14,367 bases of DNA from Burkholderiales bacterium. GTDB lineage: Bacteria; Pseudomonadota; Gammaproteobacteria; Burkholderiales; Burkholderiaceae_E. A program made the translations under genes and the position numbers. The notes beneath the pieces are model-generated. The model saw only the letters and a program-made list of their open reading frames with translations. It searched no databases and was not told where the DNA came from. Where the stretch lies: assembly GCA_020348765.1 (NCBI GenBank), contig CP070753.1:2100439-2114805 (forward strand). The letters are read 5' to 3'. Positions 8,092 through 14,367 of the stretch are shown piece after piece. The stretch's first letter is position 1; every line of letters starts with the position of its first letter.

Positions 8092-8213
8092 GCGCCGGGC
8101 CGAACAAGCGCCGGGCCGAACAAGCGCCGGGCCGAACAAGCGCCGGGCCGAATGCGCCGGGCCGAATGCGCCGGGCCGAAAGCGCCGGGCCGAACGAGCG
8201 CCGGGCCGAACGA
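8092..8213. repeat. Tandem repeat array, eight units of 16 or 14 bp
   Basis: Plus-strand unit core GCGCCGGGCCGAA. Units at 8092-8107, 8108-8123 and 8124-8139 end in CAA (16 bp); 8140-8153 and 8154-8167 end in T (14 bp); 8168-8181 ends in A (14 bp); 8182-8197 and 8198-8213 end in CGA (16 bp). A truncated ninth copy starts at 8214. The core is identical in all eight. The array lies between the stop of the hybrid kinase gene (8273) and the start of the CBS gene (8047). The remaining 59 bp (8214-8272) are GC-rich with no clear terminator. Confidence 0.95.
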
Positions 8214-8272
8214 GCGCCGGCCGCGGACCGCTCGCCGCTGCGCCGCCGCGCGGGCCGCGACGAACGCCGGGC

Positions 8273-11200
8273 TCAGGCCAGGCCACGCTGCATGGCGCGA
8301 TGGATGTGCGTGGCGAGGTCGTCGTCGGTATAGGGCTTGGTCAGGAACACGTCCACGCCCGCTTCGGCGGCGAGCCGGCGATGCTTGTCCGAGTAGCGGG
8401 ACGTGATCATGATGACCGGTGGTGCACGCCCCGGATGGCGCTGCCGCAGCGCCGCCGTGAACTCGACGCCGTTCATGCGCGGCATCTCGAGGTCGACGAT
8501 CACCAGGTCCGGCATGCGGCGCTCGACACACGCCAGCGCCTCCATGCCGTCGCCGGCCGTGTCCACCTCGAAACCGAGGTCGCGTGCGAACAACTCGGTC
8601 GAGCGTCGCACGCTGACGGCATCGTCGACCACCAGGCACACCGGCGCATTCAGCCGACTCGGCTCGTCTGCGTACACGGGTGCCGGCACCGCATCTCGCG
8701 CGGCCACCAGTGCTGCCAGATCGAGCACCGCCGCGACCGAGCCGTCGCCGAGCACGGCAACGCCCTCGACGCCCGGCGCCCGGCCGAGGTAAGGCGCCAG
8801 CGGCTTGAGCAGCACGTGGCGCGTCGGCGTCAGTTCCGGCGTGATCACGGCCATCGGCTCGCCGTCGGTGCCGTCGACGATGGCGGCGACCGTGCGTGCG
8901 CCTTCGCGCGCGAACAGCCGCTCGGGCAAACCGAGCAGGCGCTCGAGCCGGATCGCAGGCATGTTCCGGCCACCGAGCGCGACCGCCGCGGTGGCGCCGT
9001 CCCGCGCCAGACCCGGCGTATCGAGGCCGGCATCGAACGCGCCGGCGGCGGCGATGGTCCGTATGCCGGCGGTCGCCAGCGCCAGCACGTGACCAGCCGC
9101 TCGAGCCACCATCACCGGCGTCGTGGCCAGCCGCTGCGGCAGGGTCAGCGTGAAGCTGCAGCCCTGGCCGGGCACCTGCGCGACGTCGACGCTGCCGCCC
9201 AGCGCTGCGACCCGCTGCTGCACGACGTCCAGGCCGATGCCGCGCCCGGAGAGCTGGCTCGCGGCCGCACGGGTCGAGAAGCCGGCCGCGAAGATGGTGC
9301 GCGTCAGCGCCGCCCGCTCCGGGGCACGGTCTGGCTCGAGCAGCCCCAGCTGGCGGGCGCGGTCGGCGATCGCTTCCAGGTCCAGCCCGCGCCCGTCGTC
9401 GGTGCAATGCACCGTCAGGGTGGCGCCGCTGCGCTCGAACCGCAGACCCACGCTGCCGTGCGCCGGCTTGCCCAGCGCGTCGCGCACCGAAGCCGGCTCG
9501 ATGCCGTGGTCGACCGCATTGCGCAGCAGGTGCATCAGCGGGTCGAGCAGCTTCTGCAGCAGCTCGTCATCGACCTGCGTCTGCTCGCCCTCGATATTCA
9601 GGACCACTTCCTTGCCGGCCAGTCGCGCCGCCTGGCGCAATGCCCGACGCAGCCGGGGCGCAACGCTCGCCACCGGGGTGAGCCGGGTCTGGAACAAGGT
9701 CTGGTGCAGCGCCGCGTTCAGCCGCTCGAGATGGGCCAGCGCCTCACGCAGCTCGGCCAGGTCCTCGGCGATCTGCGTATCGAGCAGCTTGTTGTCCGCG
9801 CCGGCCTCGGCGATGCGACGCGAGACCATGTGAAGCTCGTTGTACTCGTCCAGTTCGAGCGGGTCGAAGCCCGAGCGGGCGCCGGCGCCATGACCGGTCA
9901 GGGCCGCACCGCGCAGGTCGACCAGCCGATCCAGCTCCCAGGCCAGCGACTCGAGTTGCTCGCCTTCGACCCGCAGCGCACGCTGGGAGCCAGCCAGCCG
10001 CTCGGTCCGCTCCTGCGCCTGCGCAAGCGCGATGGCCGCCTCCCCGGTGAGTTCGAGCAGCCGCTCGAGCAACGACATCGGGACCCGCGACACCGCCTCG
10101 AGCTCGTACTCGCCCGGGCTGCCGCCAGGGCCCTCGTCGGCCGCCACTGCACCCGGTGCGCCCTGTTCGCCGGCCAGGGGCTGCGCAACGGCCAGCTCGT
10201 CGATCGGGGCACCCGCGCCTGACTCGTCGCCGTGCGCCACCATTTCGGCGGCATCGCCCGTGATCGCCGGCGCATTGGCCTCGAACCCGCGCACGTCGGG
10301 CTCGAACGCCGGCACATCGGGCTCGAACGCCGGCGGCTCGAGCACCAATTCGTCGTGTGGCAGCTCGCGCTCGCCTGCGACCGCGGGCGCGGCCTGCGCC
10401 GGCGGCGGCGCGCCCAGCAGTCGATTGGTGGCCCTGACCACGCTGCGATAGATCTCGGCCGCATTCGACGGCGCCTCGCCACGCCCGTCCACCGCGTCGC
10501 ACATGTCGGCCAGGCAGTCGGAGGCAGCGAGCAGCACGTCGACGGTCGCACCGTCCGGCATCATCGGTGCGCTCTCGCCGTTGCCGCCGCGAGCGTCGCG
10601 CCCGAGCAGCTGCAGCAGATCCTCGAGCTGGTGCGTCAGGTTCGCGATGCCGGCCACGCCCACCGTGTTGGCGGTGCCCTTGAGCGTGTGGGCGACGCGC
10701 TGAGCGGGCTCGAGAGCCTCCGAAGCCCCGTCGCCCAACGATTCGACCAGTTGCGTGAACTGGCCGGCGAGCTGCGGCAGTTCGCGCAGCAGGTGGTCCA
10801 CCACCTTGGCATCCGCGTCGGCCGGGAGTTCGAGCGACAGTGACTCGGCATCGATCTCCTCACTGCGCCAGCCGATGCGTCGCGAGTCGATCACCCGCAA
10901 CGCCCCGAGTGCGGCCGCGATCGAATCGGCCTGCTCGGCCGACATCGGTTCGGGCCAGCCCTCCTGGGTCAGCAGCACGGCCAGCTCGGTGGCGCTGTCC
11001 GGGTCCGGCGCACGGAAATAGCCCTCGAGCAGCGACGGCATCGGCAGCAACAGCACTCGCAGCAGTTCGTCCGGGCCCCGGCCACCGGCCAGCAGCGCTT
11101 CGATCTGGCCCTGTGCGTGGGCGGCCCACTGCGCCAGGGGTCCGAGCGCCAGATAGCCGGCCGCGTTCCGTAGATGGCGCAGCTGCAGGCCGATCTCGTC

Positions 11201-11857
11201 GAGCGCGTCCTGCCAGGCCCGGAGCCTCTCGCCGGATCGACCCCGCCCCTGGCGACCGGCGTCGCCGACTTCGCCATCCTCTGGCGGGTCGATCGCGAGC
11301 AGCTGCGGGCACACTTCGGCGCCGAAACGCGCCATCTCCTGCGCCAGCATCTCTAGCTCGTCGCGGGCACAGGCGAGCGGGCCGGCCGGCTGCTCGGCGC
11401 GCTCGGGCCCGCGCCCGAGCAGCCGTGCGTCCTCGCGCAGACGCTCGGCGATGATGGTCTGGAAGCTCTCGGGTAACGGCACGATGCCCGGCACGGCCGA
11501 CAGGGCGACCAGCAGGTCCGGCGCCTCGTCGGGCTCGAGCGCTCCGGCTGCGAATGCCACCAGCAGGTGCGCCAGGCGTTCGAGCGCCTCGCGCGCCAAC
11601 GGCCCGGGTTCGCCGCCATCTCGACGCAGCAGCGGCAGCAGCAGGCTCTCGAGGTAGCGCACCCCCCTGAGGCCACCCAAGGCGCCGGCGCGCGTGCAAG
11701 CCTCGAGCGCGCCGGCCACGGCCGCCAGATCGGCCTCGCCTGCCTCGAGCGCCAGCGTCGTGTCGAGCAGTTCGGAAGCGGCCTCCTCGAACGATTCGCG
11801 CCATTGGGCCGCTACGCCCGTGCCGCCTTCGATCGAGTTGCCGGCTTCCACCACCAT
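8273..11857 (-). CDS. chpA: ChpA/PilL-like CheA hybrid histidine kinase of the type IV pilus chemosensory system
   Basis: The protein has 1194 residues. Residues 1-345 are helical and contain no clear phosphorylatable His motif. A canonical HPt domain lies at about 345-460 with His390 (VAHTLKGTANTVG). An acidic/Ala-rich linker (480-585) holds a repeated FEPDV motif. P3-type dimerisation helices cover about 590-725, starting SRVPMSLLERLLELTGEA. The ATPase domain (about 765-908) shows the N box HLLRNAVDHGIE (776-787), DDGRGLD (820-826) and GRGIGLD (871-877). A CheW-like P5 domain covers about 910-1055 and a C-terminal receiver about 1072-1190, with phospho-acceptor Asp1122 (VDLEMPRMNG), Thr1152 and Lys1174. 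Order and neighbours (CheW, PilJ-like receptor) identify a Pil-Chp kinase. Pseudomonas ChpA is about twice as long with many HPt-type domains. ATG 11857 is 3 nt after the receptor stop, implying coupled translation. Confidence 0.93.
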   Translation of the reverse strand: MVVEAGNSIEGGTGVAAQWRESFEEAASELLDTTLALEAGEADLAAVAGALEACTRAGALGGLRGVRYLESLLLPLLRRDGGEPGPLAREALERLAHLLVAFAAGALEPDEAPDLLVALSAVPGIVPLPESFQTIIAERLREDARLLGRGPERAEQPAGPLACARDELEMLAQEMARFGAEVCPQLLAIDPPEDGEVGDAGRQGRGRSGERLRAWQDALDEIGLQLRHLRNAAGYLALGPLAQWAAHAQGQIEALLAGGRGPDELLRVLLLPMPSLLEGYFRAPDPDSATELAVLLTQEGWPEPMSAEQADSIAAALGALRVIDSRRIGWRSEEIDAESLSLELPADADAKVVDHLLRELPQLAGQFTQLVESLGDGASEALEPAQRVAHTLKGTANTVGVAGIANLTHQLEDLLQLLGRDARGGNGESAPMMPDGATVDVLLAASDCLADMCDAVDGRGEAPSNAAEIYRSVVRATNRLLGAPPPAQAAPAVAGERELPHDELVLEPPAFEPDVPAFEPDVRGFEANAPAITGDAAEMVAHGDESGAGAPIDELAVAQPLAGEQGAPGAVAADEGPGGSPGEYELEAVSRVPMSLLERLLELTGEAAIALAQAQERTERLAGSQRALRVEGEQLESLAWELDRLVDLRGAALTGHGAGARSGFDPLELDEYNELHMVSRRIAEAGADNKLLDTQIAEDLAELREALAHLERLNAALHQTLFQTRLTPVASVAPRLRRALRQAARLAGKEVVLNIEGEQTQVDDELLQKLLDPLMHLLRNAVDHGIEPASVRDALGKPAHGSVGLRFERSGATLTVHCTDDGRGLDLEAIADRARQLGLLEPDRAPERAALTRTIFAAGFSTRAAASQLSGRGIGLDVVQQRVAALGGSVDVAQVPGQGCSFTLTLPQRLATTPVMVARAAGHVLALATAGIRTIAAAGAFDAGLDTPGLARDGATAAVALGGRNMPAIRLERLLGLPERLFAREGARTVAAIVDGTDGEPMAVITPELTPTRHVLLKPLAPYLGRAPGVEGVAVLGDGSVAAVLDLAALVAARDAVPAPVYADEPSRLNAPVCLVVDDAVSVRRSTELFARDLGFEVDTAGDGMEALACVERRMPDLVIVDLEMPRMNGVEFTAALRQRHPGRAPPVIMITSRYSDKHRRLAAEAGVDVFLTKPYTDDDLATHIHRAMQRGLA
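10271..10333 (-). repeat. Short internal peptide repeat in the ChpA linker
   Basis: Residues about 509-529 of the kinase read PAFEPDV, PAFEPDV, RGFEANA: two exact and one degenerate copy of a seven-residue acidic/Phe motif in the linker between HPt and the catalytic core. The DNA copies are near-identical (21 bp period). Confidence 0.75.
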
Positions 11858-11860
11858 GCG

Positions 11861-13300
11861 CTATCTCGGCAGCTTGAACACGGTCACCTCGTCCAGCAGC
11901 GCGCGCGCGAACTCGACCAGCCGATGCGTCTCGACCGACTGGGCCACGAGCTGGCTCGCGGTTTCGCGGCTGGCTTCCTGGATGATGCGCGCCCGCTCGA
12001 TCAGCGCCGCGCCCACCTGCGCCTGATCGCTGGAGGTGCGCGCGATGTCCCGCACGCTGGCTGCCAGCGCATCGGTCTGCTCGCGCGTCAGTCGCATCGC
12101 GTCGCCGGCTTCGTCGGCCATGCGACTGATCTGCACGATCTGGGTGATCGCATCATTCATCGCGACCACCGTGTCATGGGTCTCGGTCTGGATCGCGGTC
12201 ACCAACCGCCCGATGCGCGAGGTCGCCTCGCGCGCGCTCTCGGACAGCCGTTTGACCTCGTCGGCGACGCCCGCGAAGCTGCGACCGGCCTCGCCGGCAC
12301 TTGCCGCATGCATCGAGGCGTTCAGCGCCAGGATGCCGGTCTTCTCGGCGATCGACTCGATGATCCCGACCACCTGCCCGATTTCCTGCGAGCGTTCGCC
12401 CAGACGCTTGATGCGCTTCTCGGTCTCGCGGATCAACTCGCGCGAATGGGACACGCCGGTGACCGTGGTGCTGACCTTGTCCAGCGCCTCGCCCGTCGCG
12501 CTCACGGCCCGCTCGGCCATCTCGTTGGACGCGCGGGCGCGCTGCGCGATCGTCGCCAGCGTCTCGGCCGCCTGAGACAGCCCGCGCGCGGCCGCCTCGA
12601 CCTCCTGCTGTTCACGCACCGCAGCCTCCCCGGCGCGATCGGACTGGCTCTTGACCGCGATCGTGGCCTTCGCCACGTCCTGGGAAACCGCCGAGACGTT
12701 GCGCAGTACGCGCCCCGTTTCGTCGGTCAGCATGTTGAGCGCGTCGGCGATCGCCCCGGTCACGTCGTCGGTGACCGGCACCCGCAGCCCGAGGTCCTTG
12801 CTGCTGGCGATGCGACCGACGGCCTGCATGATGTCGATCACCGAGTTGTTCAGCTGTTCGTTCTCGCGGGCCCGTTGCGCGAGCGCATCGACCCGCTCTT
12901 CGAGCAGGCGATCCAGACGGTGCCCGAGCCGGCCGAACTCGTCCGCATCGATCGTCGGGCCGACACGCGACGCATCATCACCGCCGCGCACACGGTCCAT
13001 GACGTTGCCGATGCGATCGAGCGCTGCGGCGACATGGTCACCGAGCCGGGCAGCGAGTACCGCCGCCCCGATCGCCGCCAGCGCGCCGATCACGAGCGCC
13101 GCCCCGGCCAGCAGCCACCAGGTGCCGTCGACCGACGCGACACCGGCACCGCCCAGTGCCAGCCATGCAAGCACCAGGAGCGCGAACAGCGCCAGCGGCA
13201 CCAGTGCCGCGGCCAGCATCGCGTAGCGCAGACCGAGTGCAAAGCCGCCGGCAGCGACGCGACGGGTCGGTCGGGACGGGCTCAGCAGGTCGTGGCTCAT
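11861..13300 (-). CDS. pilJ: PilJ-like methyl-accepting chemotaxis protein with minimal periplasmic part
   Basis: The 479-residue receptor has two transmembrane helices at about 24-49 and 60-84, joined by only about 10 residues, so no periplasmic ligand-binding domain exists. HAMP-like segments follow at about 85-140 and 148-205; the second (VPVTDDVTGAIADALN) resembles the PilJ HAMP region. A long coiled-coil signalling domain (about 205-475) has its hairpin tip near 317-347 (AEKTGILALNASMHA, then GEAGRSFAGVADEVKRL). The start at ATG 13300 overlaps the PilI stop as ATGA. Downstream, the kinase gene begins 3 nt after its TAG. The context between a CheW and a CheA hybrid supports the PilJ assignment. 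P. aeruginosa PilJ has a large periplasmic PilJ domain, which is missing here; a generic MCP is therefore the alternative name. Confidence 0.85.
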   Translation of the reverse strand: MSHDLLSPSRPTRRVAAGGFALGLRYAMLAAALVPLALFALLVLAWLALGGAGVASVDGTWWLLAGAALVIGALAAIGAAVLAARLGDHVAAALDRIGNVMDRVRGGDDASRVGPTIDADEFGRLGHRLDRLLEERVDALAQRARENEQLNNSVIDIMQAVGRIASSKDLGLRVPVTDDVTGAIADALNMLTDETGRVLRNVSAVSQDVAKATIAVKSQSDRAGEAAVREQQEVEAAARGLSQAAETLATIAQRARASNEMAERAVSATGEALDKVSTTVTGVSHSRELIRETEKRIKRLGERSQEIGQVVGIIESIAEKTGILALNASMHAASAGEAGRSFAGVADEVKRLSESAREATSRIGRLVTAIQTETHDTVVAMNDAITQIVQISRMADEAGDAMRLTREQTDALAASVRDIARTSSDQAQVGAALIERARIIQEASRETASQLVAQSVETHRLVEFARALLDEVTVFKLPR

Positions 13301-13797
13301 TCGGCCCTGGCCAGCATCTCGAACAGCCGCGCCGGCTCGAAGCGCCACCACAGCGTATCCCGATCGGAGTCCGACCGCGCGGTGAGCGGCTGCTCGAGCA
13401 GCGCCGCCAACGGGCCTGCCGGACTCGGCGGTTCGAAGGTCGCATCCGCGGCGGGTGCCAGTTCGGGCAGCGGCTGCGGCGGCGCATCGACCGGCAGCGC
13501 GCCGGCCATGGCCCCGGCACCGATCACCACGACATTCATGCGCTGAAGCCCCGGCACGTGCGGCTCGAAGCCCGCATCGGGCGCCAGCACCGGTACCGGG
13601 TGGCCGCGGACCTGCAACAGCCCCAACACGCGGCGCGGCAGTCGCGGGACCGGATACACGGTGGCCCCGTCCAGGTATTCGACCGGAACCTCAGCCGGAA
13701 GGAGCAGGCCGATCCCGGCCACGCGCACGCCGTAGCGGATGCCGGCGGCGTTGCCGCCGGCATGGACGCGGTCGCCTGTTCCGGCGGGTTCGGTCAT
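13297..13797 (-). CDS. pilI: CheW-like coupling protein PilI
   Basis: The 166-residue protein is similar in length to PilI/CheW. It has a weak but recognisable CheW domain: YGVRVAGIGLLLPAEVPVEYL, split at the strand break (about 21-41), PVPRLPRRVLGLLQVRGHPVPVLA (about 48-71, the usual P-x-x-x-x-G-hydrophobic-x-G-x-x-P-V pattern) and NVVVIG (about 87-92). A Pro/Ala-rich stretch (about 103-136) precedes the C-terminal helix. It is expected to bridge receptor and kinase in the pilus-control signalling array. ATG 13797 is fixed by AGGAG 5 nt upstream. Its TGA overlaps the receptor ATG (ATGA). Confidence 0.8.
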   Translation of the reverse strand: MTEPAGTGDRVHAGGNAAGIRYGVRVAGIGLLLPAEVPVEYLDGATVYPVPRLPRRVLGLLQVRGHPVPVLAPDAGFEPHVPGLQRMNVVVIGAGAMAGALPVDAPPQPLPELAPAADATFEPPSPAGPLAALLEQPLTARSDSDRDTLWWRFEPARLFEMLARAE

Positions 13798-13802
13798 GCC
13801 GA

Positions 13803-13807
13803 CTCCT
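13803..13807 (-). promoter_or_regulatory. Shine-Dalgarno site of pilI
   Basis: AGGAG on the minus strand lies 5 nt before ATG 13797. It decides the start; the frame is open about 30 codons farther upstream through the palindromes. Confidence 0.65.
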
Positions 13808-13818
13808 GCGAGTGTCCG

Positions 13819-13879
13819 CCGGCCGCAACGGCCGGGGGACGACGATCGTCGGCGACGCCGCCCCGGTGTCGACCGGGGC
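13819..13879. repeat. Three consecutive palindromes between the response regulator gene and pilI
   Basis: CCGGCC-GCAAC-GGCCGG (13819-13835), CGACGATCGTCG (13840-13851, no spacer) and GCCCCGGT-GTCG-ACCGGGGC (13860-13879) are all perfect. None is followed by a T-run in either direction, so a classic rho-independent terminator is not supported. The 135-bp gap (13798-13932) also holds a weak extended -10-like TGCTAGACT (13901-13909, minus strand) upstream of the palindromes, without a -35 box. Confidence 0.7.
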
Positions 13880-13932
13880 CGCGCCACCGCCTCGTTCGTC
13901 AGTCTAGCAGCGCATCGGTGCCGCCGGAGCCC

Positions 13933-14367
13933 TCACTCGTAGATCCTCACGCGGCCACGGCCACCGCGGGACGTTTCACCGTTGTTCGATAGCCGCAGCA
14001 GCGATCCGATGTCGTCGATCGCGAGCGCGCGCCGCAGGGTCTTGGCCAGTGCCGCCTCGAGCTGGCGCAGCGGCACCGGCTTCTTCAGGTAGGCGTCGCA
14101 GCCGGCGAGCGCGCCCCGCGCGTGATCGAACGGCGAACCGCGGCTGGTCAGGATGATCACCGGCATGTCGCGGAGGTGCTTGTTGCGCTTGATCTCGCGC
14201 GTCAGTCGATAGCCGTCCATGTCGGGCATCACCACGTCGACCAGCGTGATGTCGAAGTGCCCCTCGGCCAGGCGCGCCATGGCCTCGGGACCGCTCGAGG
14301 CGATCTCGCACGCCATTCCCATGCGGGTCAGAGCGGCCAGCATCTGCTGGCGCACCGTCGGACTGTC
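13933..14367 (-). CDS. Receiver-domain response regulator, PilG-like, 5' end cut by the window edge
   Basis: 144 residues are visible and the frame is open to the right edge. The first visible residues, DSPTVRQQML, are the usual start of receiver helix 1 just after the acidic pair, so at least the first strand lies outside. Phospho-acceptor Asp44 (visible numbering) sits in LVDVVMPDMDGY; Thr74 (IILTSRGS) and Lys96 (AYLKKP) complete the active site. The segment SPFDHARGALAGCDAYL resembles PilG-type regulators more than PilH. A 35-residue tail follows the receiver, ending in a Gly/Arg-rich stretch (SRGGRGRVRIYE). It precedes pilI by 135 nt and should receive phosphoryl groups from the kinase to control pilus motors. 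It could also be the C-terminal receiver of a longer protein. Confidence 0.85.
   Translation of the reverse strand, partial: DSPTVRQQMLAALTRMGMACEIASSGPEAMARLAEGHFDITLVDVVMPDMDGYRLTREIKRNKHLRDMPVIILTSRGSPFDHARGALAGCDAYLKKPVPLRQLEAALAKTLRRALAIDDIGSLLRLSNNGETSRGGRGRVRIYE

Noticed and set aside
8092..8213. CRISPR array
   Set aside because: Units are directly adjacent with no spacers and only 14-16 bp long; no cas gene nearby.
8037..8333. Repetitive peptide encoded on the plus strand through the tandem repeats
   Set aside because: The 16/14-bp units shift frame at every step and no ribosome binding site is seen; the peptide is a by-product of the repeat.
7640..10222. Plus-strand 860-codon open frame antisense to the CBS gene and chpA
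   Set aside because: It is the antisense of two clear genes and passes through the tandem repeats; low-complexity Arg/His/Gln protein without motifs.
11567..13546. Plus-strand 659-codon open frame antisense to chpA, pilJ and pilI
   Set aside because: Stop-free only because of GC bias; it overlaps three well-supported genes and has no family features.

Overview
The window is a high-GC, gene-dense stretch of a proteobacterial chromosome. Gene content and order (ndk-rlmN-pilW; surE-pcm-nlpD; a Pil-Chp type chemosensory cluster) point to Betaproteobacteria, perhaps Burkholderiales-like, with high-GC Gammaproteobacteria as the alternative. This is inferred from synteny only; there is no rRNA or other direct taxonomic marker.

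Left part (1-1993, minus strand): ndk (nucleoside diphosphate kinase), rlmN (23S rRNA/tRNA adenine-C2 methylase) and the first 108 codons of pilW (type IV pilus lipoprotein with TPRs) lie head to tail and probably form one operon read leftwards. A 176-bp divergent intergenic region (1994-2169) carries a plausible ndk promoter and a good sigma70-like promoter for a plus-strand BAX-inhibitor-1/YccA family membrane protein (2170-2871). That is the only plus-strand gene. Its stop codon overlaps the stop codon of the convergent rlmD.

Middle part (2868-8047, minus strand): read from right to left it holds a two-CBS-domain protein, surE, pcm, nlpD, a PolB-like 3'-5' exonuclease and rlmD, with overlaps or short gaps. 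This is the familiar surE-pcm-nlpD stationary-phase/cell-division block, but rpoS, usually just after nlpD, is not there. surE has a TACAAT -10-like box only 6 nt before its ATG and no Shine-Dalgarno sequence, so its mRNA may be leaderless.

Right part (8273-14367, minus strand): a compact Pil-Chp (twitching/type IV pilus) chemosensory operon. In transcription order it has a response regulator cut by the window edge, a CheW-like PilI, a PilJ-like receptor with almost no periplasmic part, and a ChpA/PilL-like hybrid kinase with a single recognisable HPt domain and a C-terminal receiver. No methyltransferase or methylesterase gene is visible. Between the kinase gene and the CBS gene lies an array of eight 16/14-bp GC-rich tandem repeats (8092-8213). 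Between the response regulator and PilI there are three successive palindromes.

No tRNA, rRNA, insertion sequence, CRISPR or phage feature was seen. Most of the window is ordinary housekeeping and pilus-control chromosome. The less ordinary points are the receptor without a sensory domain and with an unusual signalling tip, the small kinase, the missing rpoS, the tandem repeat array and the palindrome cluster.
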